A stretch of DNA of 64,000 bases from Paenibacillus phoenicis. GTDB taxonomy: Bacteria > Bacillota > Bacilli > Paenibacillales > Paenibacillaceae. Below the pieces are notes generated by a model. The model had not been told where the DNA came from. It did no database searches and saw only the letters and a list, made by a program, of their open reading frames with translations. Shown in pieces: positions 36,868-44,653 of the stretch. Positions within the stretch are counted from its first letter, which is position 1. Each line of letters starts with the position of its first letter. The translations under genes and the position numbers were made by a program. The DNA is taken from positions 496,001-560,000 of the forward strand of contig NZ_JAYERP010000001.1 of NCBI RefSeq assembly GCF_034718895.1, in the 5' to 3' direction.

Positions 36868-36908
36868 AACGCTGTCCCTGGGATTTAGGGGCGGCGTTTA
36901 TTTTTTTG
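36868..36908 (+). terminator. Terminator
   Basis: AACGC...CCCT pairs with AGGGG...GCGTT, followed by TATTTTTTT. A second hairpin (AGCCGGA/TCCGGCT) lies just upstream at 36841-36863. Confidence 0.75.
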
Positions 36909-36928
36909 TAAAAATACGTCTCTTCTGG

Positions 36929-36956
36929 TTCATTATTTGGGCGATTGTCATATGTT
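36929..36956 (+). promoter_or_regulatory. Putative sigma-E-type promoter of cotJ
   Basis: TTCATTA (36929-36935), 13 bp, CATATGTT (36949-36956). The cotJ operon is sigma-E-controlled in B. subtilis, and the site lies 72 bp before cotJA. Confidence 0.4.
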
Positions 36957-37027
36957 ATAGGTAGGATGCAGGGAAAATTTGGTGGCTTGCCTGCATGACC
37001 AATGCTTGAAGTAAGGAGGAAGTTTCT

Positions 37028-37246
37028 TTGAACCATCCTCAAGAACGTGTGTGGACCCCGTATATTGGCCCATTCGATCCGTGTCCGCCGATCACGCAAA
37101 AAACCTACAGCACCCCTCCGCAGCTGTTTATCCACTTTCAACCTCCGAATTTGCCGCAGTTTAGCCCGATGGACGCCCTGAGACACGGTACGTTATGGCC
37201 GGCTTTGTACAGCCCTTATGAATCCAAATGGGGAAAAGGACGGTGA
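37028..37246 (+). CDS. cotJA: Spore coat protein CotJA
   Basis: 72 residues, Pro- and aromatic-rich (PPQLFIHFQPPNLPQFSPMD, LRHGTLWPALYSPY), typical of CotJA, which is needed to keep CotJC in the coat. Starts at TTG 37028 after AAGGAGGAAGTTTC. First gene of cotJABC, 4 bp from cotJB. Confidence 0.9.
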   Translation: MNHPQERVWTPYIGPFDPCPPITQKTYSTPPQLFIHFQPPNLPQFSPMDALRHGTLWPALYSPYESKWGKGR

Positions 37247-37250
37247 TCCC

Positions 37251-37529
37251 ATGTCGACAAATCCCAACAACCAACCGTTCGATCAGGAGTTTTACGAGAA
37301 GCTTGAGAAGCTGCAGGCGCTGGACTTCGCGCTGGTAGAGCTGAATTTGTATCTGGATACGCATCCGGATGATCTTGCCGCGATCCAGCAATTTAATCAG
37401 CTGACCCAGGAGCGGACGCAGCACGCAAATCATTTTCAACAGTTGTATGGCCCGCTGCAAAACTTCGGGCGCGCGTATTCGAAATTCCCGTGGGAATGGT
37501 CGAAAAGCCCTTGGCCGTGGCAGGTTTAG
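37251..37529 (+). CDS. cotJB: Spore coat protein CotJB
   Basis: 92 residues. Central helix pair EFYEKLEKLQALDFALVELN and LYLDTHPDDLAAIQQFNQL, ending WEWSKSPWPWQV, characteristic of CotJB. ATG 37251 follows AAAAGGACGGTGATCCC; an earlier in-frame ATG lies inside cotJA and is rejected. Confidence 0.92.
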   Translation: MSTNPNNQPFDQEFYEKLEKLQALDFALVELNLYLDTHPDDLAAIQQFNQLTQERTQHANHFQQLYGPLQNFGRAYSKFPWEWSKSPWPWQV

Positions 37530-37581
37530 CTTTCCTGCCTTCCATCCGTGACGGGAAGCTAAAGGAGGTTAAACAGGAATT

Positions 37582-38151
37582 ATGTGGGTGTATGAGAAAA
37601 AGCTGCAATACCCGGTACGCGTCAGCAAATGCGATCCGCGGATGGCGAAACTGCTGATCGAGCAGTACGGCGGCGCTGATGGGGAGCTGGCAGCAGCGCT
37701 GCGTTATCTGAATCAGAGATATACGATTCCCGACAAGGTGATCGGGCTCCTGAACGACATTGGGACAGAAGAATTCGCCCATCTTGAAATGATCGCCACG
37801 ATGGTCTACAAGCTGACCAAAGACGCGACGCCGGAGATGCTGAAGGCGGCCGGGATGGATCCGTATTATGTGAACCACGACAAGGCGCTCTTTTACGAGA
37901 ACGCGGGCGGGGTGCCTTTTACGGCGACGTACATCCAGGCGAAAGGCGATCCGATCGCCGACCTGTACGAGGACATCGCAGCCGAGGAGAAGGCGCGGGC
38001 TACATATCAGTGGCTCATCGACATGACCGACGACGTGGATATCCAGGACAGCCTGAAGTTCCTGCGCGAACGCGAAATCGTGCACAGCTTGCGGTTCCGT
38101 GAAGCGGTAGAAATTCTGAAAGAGGATCGGGAGCATAAGAAATTCTTCTAA
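37582..38151 (+). CDS. cotJC: Spore coat manganese catalase CotJC
   Basis: 189 residues, ferritin-like di-metal protein: GADGELAAALRYLNQRY and GTEEFAHLEMIATMVYKL provide the Glu and ExxH metal ligands, with AAEEKARATYQWL and EREIVHSLRF the second set. Homologous to manganese catalases; probably removes peroxide around the spore. Starts at ATG after AAAGGAGGTTAAACAGGAATT. Last gene of the operon. Confidence 0.94.
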   Translation: MWVYEKKLQYPVRVSKCDPRMAKLLIEQYGGADGELAAALRYLNQRYTIPDKVIGLLNDIGTEEFAHLEMIATMVYKLTKDATPEMLKAAGMDPYYVNHDKALFYENAGGVPFTATYIQAKGDPIADLYEDIAAEEKARATYQWLIDMTDDVDIQDSLKFLREREIVHSLRFREAVEILKEDREHKKFF

Positions 38152-38193
38152 TTTTTGAAATGAACTTATTTTATCGTTGAAGGGGATCTGATC

Positions 38194-38391
38194 ATGGCCA
38201 AAAATAAACGTGGAAAATCGCTTTGGAACTTACCTTCGCGCGGTCGTGGAACGTGTCCAGTGTGCGGAAGCACGCGAATCAAGCTGCTGTATGTCATAAA
38301 CACAAGTGCAGGGCAACAGCTGAAAGTCTGCAAGAATTGCTCGAACGCCTCGCAGGCAAGAATTGATGCAGCAGGCCAGCAGGCGGGTTGA
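38194..38391 (+). CDS. Small zinc-ribbon protein (65 aa)
   Basis: Basic N-terminus (MAKNKRGKSLWNLPSRGRG), then CPVCGSTRIKLLY and KVCKNCSNASQ: two Cys pairs 25 residues apart, a zinc-ribbon layout. The fold may bind nucleic acid or protein. No named family. 42 bp after cotJC, so possibly read through from that operon. Starts at ATG after GAAGGGGATCTG. Confidence 0.75.
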   Translation: MAKNKRGKSLWNLPSRGRGTCPVCGSTRIKLLYVINTSAGQQLKVCKNCSNASQARIDAAGQQAG

Positions 38392-38419
38392 GTTAAGGAG
38401 TCAGTAGGGTACGAGGTAA

Positions 38420-38457
38420 CAGGAGAGAAACGGCGAATTTCCGCTTCTCTCCTGTTT
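38420..38457 (+). terminator. Terminator
   Basis: AGGAGAGAA pairs with TTCTCTCCT around a GCGG/CCGC inner stem, followed by GTTTA. Confidence 0.75.
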
Positions 38458-38459
38458 AC

Positions 38460-38900
38460 GTTACCGCATTCTTTCAGGGTCTATGATTCTTCTTCTAGCT
38501 AATGTCTGTTACTCCTTGCATCGTTTGAAGATATCAATAAAGAAGTAATACAGAATTCAGTGTAAATAGAACCCCGAGTATTAAAAATAAGTTTCGAAGT
38601 TTATGTCTATTTCTCATCAAATACATATTGCTGGTTTTTTGGCCCACAGCAGGGCTATAGATATTTTAAGCATTCCAAGCATAATAAGTCCACTCTAGGT
38701 TTTTAACTTTTTTGATCTTGAATCAATTTCCACATTTGATTTGGAAGCGAGTGTGAGAAATAAGGCCTTTTTTTACCGCTAAACAGCAACGCAACGGACT
38801 CCATACCTCGATAAGCTGGGGGAAACCCGCTGAATTTTATTTTTGATCTGAAAACCAATAATATAGAATAGAGATCTTTTTTATTCGACGAATTATACAA
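38460..38900. other. AT-rich stretch with no recognised gene
   Basis: About 440 bp, more AT-rich than its surroundings. A 65-codon frame on the minus strand (38703-38900) has no ribosome binding site or family features. It may be remnant DNA; nothing specific is seen. Confidence 0.5.
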
Positions 38901-38909
38901 AGTGAGGTG

Positions 38910-39998
38910 ATGATGAGAATGAATTTGCTGGAGAGATGGACGCGCGGAGCGAAATTTGTTTTGATTCTGCTGGCCATCGTGTATGTGTTCTCCTTAGTGA
39001 GGCCGTTTTTTCGCCCAATGGAGGCCGTCATCGGGGCCCTTTTGATTCCGCTCCTGCTGTCCGGTTTCTTTTACTATTTGCTCCGCCCTGTGGTCCAGTA
39101 CATGGAAAAGCATAAGATTCGTCGGTCCTTGGCGATCCTTATCCTCTATGTCGTTATGGCGATCTTGGCCATGGCCTTTATCGCGGTGGTCTGGCCGATG
39201 TTGCAAGCCCAACTGATCAATTTAGTGCAAAACATCCCCCAATTTATAAGCTTGCTTGAAGAGCGACTAAAGGAATGGGGAGAATTGCCTTTCCTTGCGT
39301 CCATTTTTCCTTCCGATTCCGGATTAGCCGACAATTTCTCGGAATACTTAAGCCAGGGAATCTCCTTCTTGACGAATTACTTGAGCGGTTTCTTCTCTTT
39401 CTTGTCCCAGTTCGCGATCGTGATGTTTACGTTCCCGATCCTGCTCTACTACATGCTCAAGGAAGGGCATCGCTTCAAACGCAGCCTGGTCAAGCTCTCG
39501 CCCATCCGTTATCGGAAAGAAGTGTATCGCGCTGCCATTGAAATGGACAAGGCGCTGAACGATTATATTATCGGCCGGGTGATCGTAAACGCAGCGTTGG
39601 GCGTACTGATGTTTATCGGCTTCCTGATCATTGGACTGCCGTATGCGCTGTTGTTGACGACGATTGCGGTTATTATGAATTTCATCCCTTTGTTTGGGGC
39701 GATTATCTCCGCCATTCCCATTGTCATTATCGGGCTCATCGAGTCTCCGTCTACCGGCATTTGGGCGTTGGTCATCATTTTGTTGGCGCAGCAGATTCAG
39801 GATAATGTGATCTCACCCTACGTGTTCGGAAAAAAGCTGGACATCCATCCGGTGACGACCATTTTGCTCGTTTTGGGAAGCGGCAATTGGTTTGGCATCA
39901 TTGGGATGCTGATCGTCATCCCGGTGTATATGCTGTTAAAAATTGCCTGGAAGCGGATTTACAAGCTGTTCCTCCGGTCGCAATGGGAAACATTGTGA
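38910..39998 (+). CDS. AI-2E family transporter (YtvI/PerM-like permease)
   Basis: 362 residues from ATG 38910 (GTG 38907 and ATG 38913 adjacent). About seven to eight membrane helices with the family's central soluble part (FISLLEERLKEWGELP). The conserved C-terminal signature is GLPYALLLTTIAVIMNFIPLFGAIIS and QQIQDNVISPYVFGKKLDIHP. Members export autoinducer-2 or act as Na+/H+ antiporters; the substrate here is unknown. Ribosome site AAGTGAGGTG. Confidence 0.92.
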   Translation: MMRMNLLERWTRGAKFVLILLAIVYVFSLVRPFFRPMEAVIGALLIPLLLSGFFYYLLRPVVQYMEKHKIRRSLAILILYVVMAILAMAFIAVVWPMLQAQLINLVQNIPQFISLLEERLKEWGELPFLASIFPSDSGLADNFSEYLSQGISFLTNYLSGFFSFLSQFAIVMFTFPILLYYMLKEGHRFKRSLVKLSPIRYRKEVYRAAIEMDKALNDYIIGRVIVNAALGVLMFIGFLIIGLPYALLLTTIAVIMNFIPLFGAIISAIPIVIIGLIESPSTGIWALVIILLAQQIQDNVISPYVFGKKLDIHPVTTILLVLGSGNWFGIIGMLIVIPVYMLLKIAWKRIYKLFLRSQWETL

Positions 39999-40004
39999 GG
40001 ATTA

Positions 40005-40013
40005 TGCTATAAT
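40005..40013 (+). promoter_or_regulatory. Extended -10 promoter of cueP
   Basis: TGCTATAAT, an extended -10 box with a perfect TATAAT, 58 bp before the start. It lies just after the previous stop codon. Confidence 0.5.
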
Positions 40014-40070
40014 TGGATTGTTCAGAAAGGAACAAGCAATCGAATACTAGGTAGCGAAAGGGTGCCGATA

Positions 40071-40619
40071 ATGAAACGCAATACCATCTTGGCGGCGGCC
40101 GGGTTCATTGTGGTTGCCGCGTTGGGAAGTTATTTTCTTATCACGGGACAAGCCGATAAGCAAACGGAATCAAAAGCTCTAGACGCTCAGAGCATCAAGC
40201 AGATGGTTCATGACTACAGCGTGGGTAAACTCACCGCTAAGTCTGCTTCGATTACGTCCAGCCATTTGATCGTGGACGGGGATACGGCGGACTCGAAGAC
40301 GTATGAACTGCCGAAGGACGAATTTTTCGTCTCGATCGCGCCTTACGAGAATCAGACACATCCTTGCGAGATTCATAGCTTGACCGGATGCCGCGGCGAG
40401 ATGACGGAGCAAGAGTTTCAAGTCAACGTCACCGATGCGAATGGGAATACCGTGTTGGACCAAAAGATGACGTCCCAGGCGAACGGATTTATCGACTTGT
40501 GGCTGCCTCGCAATCAAACCTACCGGATTCAAGTCAGTCATGACGGTAAAACCGCCGAGTCGGAAATCTCCACATTTGATGGAGATCAAACCTGCATTAC
40601 TTCGTTGCAGCTCAGCTAG
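40071..40619 (+). CDS. cueP: CueP-family copper-binding protein
   Basis: 182 residues. N-terminal hydrophobic segment (about 5-26, ILAAAGFIVVAALGSYFLIT) acting as a signal anchor, then the CueP domain: MVHDYSVGKLTAKSASITSS, and HPCEIHSLTGCRGEMTEQEF with the conserved Cys pair; a third Cys is near the C-terminus (DGDQTCITSLQL). Salmonella CueP holds copper in the periplasm and can reduce it. Here it would be outside the membrane. ATG 40071 follows AAAGGGTGCCGATA. No copper pump is adjacent. Confidence 0.9.
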   Translation: MKRNTILAAAGFIVVAALGSYFLITGQADKQTESKALDAQSIKQMVHDYSVGKLTAKSASITSSHLIVDGDTADSKTYELPKDEFFVSIAPYENQTHPCEIHSLTGCRGEMTEQEFQVNVTDANGNTVLDQKMTSQANGFIDLWLPRNQTYRIQVSHDGKTAESEISTFDGDQTCITSLQLS

Positions 40620-40640
40620 TGCTAAACGTATAAAAATGAC

Positions 40641-40669
40641 GGACCCTCATCAGAAGGGTCCTTTTTTTT
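40641..40669 (+). terminator. Terminator after cueP
   Basis: GGACCCT pairs with AGGGTCC around CATCAGA, followed by eight T. Confidence 0.9.
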
Positions 40670-40679
40670 GGATCGATAA

Positions 40680-41285
40680 TTAGAACAAGAGGATTGCGCC
40701 GCCCAGCATCGGGGTGAGCACCATGCACGTTTTTAGCCAAGCCGCAGGCACGCGCTTCGTGAGCTTGGCTCCAATATACGCGCCGGTCATCGTGCCGATG
40801 ACAACGGTGGCGAGCAATTGTACATCCAGGTACCCGATGGTAATGTAACCGGCCCCTCCGGCGAGGGCAATTGGCATAATGACCAGCATGGTTGTTCCGG
40901 CGGCGTATCGCATGGACATTCCAAGGAGCAGCATCAGCCCCAGTTGGATAAAGGGGGTCGACCCGATTCCGAACAGCCCCGATAAAGCGCCGGTAATGAA
41001 GCCAACGAGCGGTGCATTCACCCCAAAGCGCCAGCCTTTGCCGGATGAGGCGTCCATGATCTCGGGCGTCTTCGGCCGCCGGGAGACATAGGCCATTCGA
41101 AACCACAGGGCGAATCCGGAAGCGAACAGCATCCCGGAGGTCAAATATCCCAGCTGATCTTCGGGGATCAGGGATGACCAGCCCGAGCTGATCCACGCTC
41201 CCGCTGCAACGGTTAAGCCGACGACCACCCCGGGCCGCAGCTTCATATTCCCTTCCCGGTAATGGCTGATCGAACCGGAGAAAGG
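40680..41285 (-). pseudogene. TauE/SafE-family permease, N-terminally truncated
   Basis: 188 residues from ATG 41246. The family is usually about 250-270 residues. Present: KLRPGVVVGLTVAAGAWISS and the second repeat LVGFITGALSGLFGIGSTPF, which is the family's Gly-rich signature. Similarity continues 13 codons upstream of the ATG (SISHYREGNMKLRP resembles the loop before the retained half) until an in-frame TAA at 41286-41288. The first repeat of roughly 80 residues is absent, so transport function is doubtful. GGGAAGGGAAT could act as a ribosome site for the remaining part. Confidence 0.6.
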
Positions 41286-41324
41286 TTATCGCGGCGTTCG
41301 AGGAGAATTTTGCTACTGGTCATT

Positions 41325-41432
41325 TTACGTTAGCTTACCGAATTTTGTTGGTGTTGTTCCTGGTTTTTCAACCTTGGCTTGGAGTTGACCATTTTGGGAA
41401 CGAGATCGATCTCGCTTCTTTTTCATGCTCAT
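41325..41432 (-). CDS. Possible small basic protein (35 aa)
   Basis: ATG 41432 (or 41426) opens MSMKKKRDRSRSQNGQLQAK and ends PGTTPTKFGKLT. The composition is basic and polar, as in small spore or nucleic-acid-binding proteins, but the ribosome site is weak and no family is recognised. Confidence 0.25.
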   Translation of the reverse strand: MSMKKKRDRSRSQNGQLQAKVEKPGTTPTKFGKLT

Positions 41433-41470
41433 TTTATCTTGCAGTACCCAGCTGATCGTGATGTACTTCC

Positions 41471-41499
41471 TAGACGAAGTGTGATGAAAATTATACAAT
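41471..41499 (+). promoter_or_regulatory. Putative promoter of the apbE-type gene
   Basis: TAGACG (41471-41476), 17 bp, TACAAT (41494-41499), 49 bp before the start codon. Confidence 0.5.
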
Positions 41500-41547
41500 A
41501 CGGGAAGTTAACAACAAGCTGCGTGAACTTTCAAATGAGGTGAAATG

Positions 41548-42627
41548 ATGCAACGAACACAGAAATGGAGCAAACGGGCCGTGATCTTAGGCTTGACGGC
41601 AATGCTGATGACCCTCCTCTCCGGCTGCGGGGGAAATGCAGGGAACAAGGAGAAACCAACGGCCGCGGAGCCGGCCTCGAAACAATATTATATTTTTGAT
41701 ACGGTGGTTAACATCAAATTGTATGATGACCCGAAGGCTGAGGAACATTTGGATCATATCGATACGATGCTAAAAACCTTGGATCAGGAGTTAAGCCGGA
41801 CCTTGGAGACGAGCCAGCTCTACAAAGTAAATCAGGAAGCCGGCAAACAGGCGGTTGAAGTGTCGGAGGATACGATGAAGGTGCTGAAACGCTCGCTTGA
41901 TTACGCCAAAGAGACGAACGGGCTGTTTGATCCGACGGTCGGCGGGCTGGTGGATCTTTGGGATATCGGCCATGAAGGAGCCCATGTTCCGGCTCCGGAG
42001 GATTTGCAGCGGGAACTTAGCCTGGTGGGATATCAAGACGTAGTGGTCGACGAAGCCAAGCGCACCGTCTTTCTGAAACGGCCTGGGATGGTGCTGGATC
42101 TCGGCGGCATCGGCAAAGGGTATGCGGCGGACGAGGTTGCGGCCTATTTGCGGGCGGAAGGCGTCAAGAGCGCGCTTGTCGACCTCGGCGGCAGCAGCAT
42201 CATCGTGATTGGAAACAAGCCTAATGGAGACAGCTGGAACGTCGGTCTACAAGATCCGGATAGCTCGCGGGGCACGACCATGGGAACGATCCGTTTAAGC
42301 GACCAAGTCATTGATACTTCCGGAATCTATGAACGTTACTTTATCGAGGACGATGTGATGTATCACCATATCCTGGATCCGAGAACCGGCGTGCCGGCGC
42401 AAAATAATCTAAAGAGCGTCACGATTCTGGCGGATAACGCAACGGACGCGGACGCGCTGTCGACCTTCGTTTATGTGATGGGCCTGGAGGAAGGGCTGCA
42501 ATACATCGAGGACTTGAATGACGGGACGGAAGCGATGTTTATAACAAAAGACAACAAAATTTACGTCACGTCCGGTATCAAAAATTCGTTTAAGGTGACA
42601 GATCCGCAGTACACGCTGGTTGAATAA
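41548..42627 (+). CDS. apbE: ApbE-type FAD:protein FMN transferase, lipoprotein
   Basis: 359 residues. Lipoprotein signal with LLSGC lipobox (Cys27), then the ApbE domain: YIFDTVVNIKLYDD, NGLFDPTVGGLVDLWDIG, VLDLGGIGKGYAADEVAAYL, ALVDLGGSSIIVIG, VIDTSGIYERYF, HHILDPRTGVPAQNN and the Mg-site region DNATDADALSTFVYVMG. It attaches FMN to Thr residues of extracytoplasmic flavoproteins (RnfG/NqrC or FMN-binding type). Such a target is not in this window. ATG 41548 gives better spacing from GAGGTG than ATG 41545. Confidence 0.94.
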   Translation: MQRTQKWSKRAVILGLTAMLMTLLSGCGGNAGNKEKPTAAEPASKQYYIFDTVVNIKLYDDPKAEEHLDHIDTMLKTLDQELSRTLETSQLYKVNQEAGKQAVEVSEDTMKVLKRSLDYAKETNGLFDPTVGGLVDLWDIGHEGAHVPAPEDLQRELSLVGYQDVVVDEAKRTVFLKRPGMVLDLGGIGKGYAADEVAAYLRAEGVKSALVDLGGSSIIVIGNKPNGDSWNVGLQDPDSSRGTTMGTIRLSDQVIDTSGIYERYFIEDDVMYHHILDPRTGVPAQNNLKSVTILADNATDADALSTFVYVMGLEEGLQYIEDLNDGTEAMFITKDNKIYVTSGIKNSFKVTDPQYTLVE

Positions 42628-42632
42628 TAGAA

Positions 42633-42673
42633 GGCTAAGGACGTTCAAGCGATTGGACGTCTTTCTTGTCTTA
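42633..42673 (+). terminator. Weak terminator
   Basis: AAGGACGT pairs with ACGTCTTT (one G-T pair) around a 12-nt loop, then TTCTTGTCTT. Confidence 0.5.
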
Positions 42674-42916
42674 TTTGCTTATCAGACGCTGTCTGAAGGA
42701 TATTGGCATAGGGATCTGGGAACGTCAGCACCTCAAACAGAACGTCTCTTAGTAGGAAAAATAAGATTTTCCACATCCCCCAAAAGACTAGAAGGATCAC
42801 TACCCATTTCTTGATGGACTTCATACTAGGTATCTCCGATGATAAATTTCAGTGTGTTTCGCCAGACGTTCTTTCTTCCTTTATACTAAAACGAAAGAGG
42901 TAAGGAGTTGGTTTCG

Positions 42917-43465
42917 ATGAAATTGATGTTGATTTCGGATATCCACGGGTCAAGCGCTTGGCTGGATCGGGCGATGGCCAAAGCGGCAGAGGAGCAGCCC
43001 GATCAAATGATCATGCTGGGGGATTTCCTGTATCATGGGCCGCGAAATCCGCTGCCTGACGGATACGATCCGAAGCAGGTCGCGGCAACGCTTAACGAGC
43101 ATAAGCATAACCTGATCGCTGTTCGCGGGAACTGCGATGCGGAAGTGGATCAAATGCTGCTGGAATTTCCGATGATGGCGGATTATGCCATGCTCTACTT
43201 GGAAGGACGTCGTATTTACGTCACGCATGGGCACGGATACAGCATCGAGCAGCTTCCGCCGCTAGCGCCGGGTGACGTGTTTATTCAAGGACATACGCAT
43301 GTGCCGGTGGCCGACATCAAAGACGGCATTTATGTTCTGAACCCGGGGTCCATCGCCTTGCCGAAGGAGAATTTCCCTAATTCCTATGGCATTTTGAAGG
43401 CAGGGGCGTTTATCGTTAAGGATTTTGCCGGGGAGATCATCAAACGGATTGAGTTTGCTCCATGA
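42917..43465 (+). CDS. yfcE: YfcE-type phosphodiesterase
   Basis: 182 residues. Calcineurin-like MPP fold: LMLISDIHGSSAWLDRAM, IMLGDFLYHGPRNPLPDGYD, AVRGNCDAEVDQM, VTHGHGYS and FIQGHTHVP supply the dimetal ligands. YfcE hydrolyses phosphodiesters in vitro; the natural substrate is unknown. ATG 42917 follows AAGGAGTTGGTTTCG; TTG 42908 touches the ribosome site and is rejected. Overlaps the nuclease gene by 4 bp. Confidence 0.93.
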   Translation: MKLMLISDIHGSSAWLDRAMAKAAEEQPDQMIMLGDFLYHGPRNPLPDGYDPKQVAATLNEHKHNLIAVRGNCDAEVDQMLLEFPMMADYAMLYLEGRRIYVTHGHGYSIEQLPPLAPGDVFIQGHTHVPVADIKDGIYVLNPGSIALPKENFPNSYGILKAGAFIVKDFAGEIIKRIEFAP

Positions 43466-44553
43466 CAAACGAACGGGTCGAACAGCAGCTGCGCACCCTC
43501 CCGGCCGCGCCGGGGGTGTACTTGATGAAGGACGCGGCGGGAGGCGTCATTTATGTCGGCAAGTCGAAGAACTTGCAGCAAAGAGTGCGCTCTTATTTTC
43601 ATGCCTCCCGTCACCGCTCCAAGAAGGTCGAGAGATTGGCGCATAACGTCAAGGATTTGGAGATCCTCAGGACCGACACCGAATTCGAAGCACTGATGCT
43701 GGAGTGCCGGCTGATTCGAGAACTGAAGCCGATGTATAACAAAAAGATGAAGAGTCCGCACGGTTATGTCTATTTGGTGATCCGCGACACGGACGGGATT
43801 TGGGACCTGGAGGTCGTCGATGTGCCGGAGGCCCCGGGAATCCGCCAAGTTTACGGACCTTATTCGGCGAGCCGACATTCTGTGGAGGCGGCAGTCCGGA
43901 GCGTTCGCGAAGCCTTGCGTATCGCTTGCAGCCGTCCCCGTTCCGCTCCCACTGGAGTACCCTGTTTGAACCATTCGCTGGGCTTATGTCTCGGCGCATG
44001 TTTGGGCGGGGAGGCGGTTGAACTCAACAACTGCGTGATGAACCGCTTTGCTGCGCTGCTGGATGGCTCGGATTCCAGCCTCCGGGAAGAGTTGGAGGGA
44101 CGAATGCGGGACTCTTCCGAACGGGTTGATTTTGAAGCCGCAGCCAAACTCAGGGATGCCCTTCATGCCATCGATCTGTTTGCGAGACAAGAGGAGATCG
44201 CCGGATTTGTTGAGCAGAACGGGAATTTCGTGGTCCTGGAACGTTGGAGTGAGCGGAAGGCCAAGTGGTTCATATTGCGGCGAAATACGATCCTGTATAG
44301 CCGGAAGGTTGAAATTTCAGAAGGAAGCTCCCGAGCCTCTCTGTCTCTGAAAATGGCGGAGAAGGCATTGGCCTGTCTAAGCCATAGCTCTCCTCCCCTG
44401 ACGGGCAAACCTACCCGAGATGAAATAGATGAGGCTCGGATCATCTACCGTTATTTACAAAGCAGTGAGTGCCGCTTCGCGCGGATTCCACAGGCATGGA
44501 TTGAAGCCGCAGTTACGGCCCGGATCGCACATCTGCTAGAAGCGATCATCTGA
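43462..44553 (+). CDS. Short UvrC-like GIY-YIG nuclease
   Basis: 363 residues. About 10-95 is GIY-YIG (PGVYLMKDAAGGVIYVGKSK, conserved Arg in QQRVRSYF, Glu in EFEALMLECRLIRELKP). A four-Cys segment (CSRPRSAPTGVPCLNHSLGL then CLGAC) matches the UvrC metal/Fe-S region, and a UVR-like helix pair follows (RVDFEAAAKLRDALHAID). UvrC's RNase-H-like second nuclease and HhH domains are missing, so the plan resembles Cho, which makes only the 3' incision in excision repair. A repair role is likely; specificity unknown. Confidence 0.85.
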   Translation: MTNERVEQQLRTLPAAPGVYLMKDAAGGVIYVGKSKNLQQRVRSYFHASRHRSKKVERLAHNVKDLEILRTDTEFEALMLECRLIRELKPMYNKKMKSPHGYVYLVIRDTDGIWDLEVVDVPEAPGIRQVYGPYSASRHSVEAAVRSVREALRIACSRPRSAPTGVPCLNHSLGLCLGACLGGEAVELNNCVMNRFAALLDGSDSSLREELEGRMRDSSERVDFEAAAKLRDALHAIDLFARQEEIAGFVEQNGNFVVLERWSERKAKWFILRRNTILYSRKVEISEGSSRASLSLKMAEKALACLSHSSPPLTGKPTRDEIDEARIIYRYLQSSECRFARIPQAWIEAAVTARIAHLLEAII

Positions 44554-44578
44554 AAGAATCGATGAAATGATCTTTCTA

Positions 44579-44593
44579 TTGACGGCGCTTACA
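44579..44593 (+). promoter_or_regulatory. Possible CcpA (cre) site
   Basis: TTGACGGCGCTTACA keeps the cre palindrome frame (TG...GCGC...CA) with two mismatches to the consensus. Placed before a secreted glucanase, where carbon catabolite repression is common. Confidence 0.35.
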
Positions 44594-44636
44594 ATAATAG
44601 TTTATGTTTAAAAAGGAAATATAAACCATTATTGTA
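44590..44636. promoter_or_regulatory. Imperfect 20-bp inverted repeat upstream of the GH5 gene
   Basis: 44590-44609 and 44617-44636 are complementary at 18 of 20 positions around a 7-nt A-rich loop. Very AT-rich. It may be a regulator operator, an mRNA hairpin, or a terminator for the nuclease gene. It overlaps the cre-like site by 4 bases. Confidence 0.6.
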
Positions 44637-44653
44637 ATAAAGGAGGATTTGTG

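Noticed and set aside
38703-38900. 65-codon minus-strand frame
   Set aside because: No ribosome site, low-complexity AT-rich DNA, no recognised similarity.
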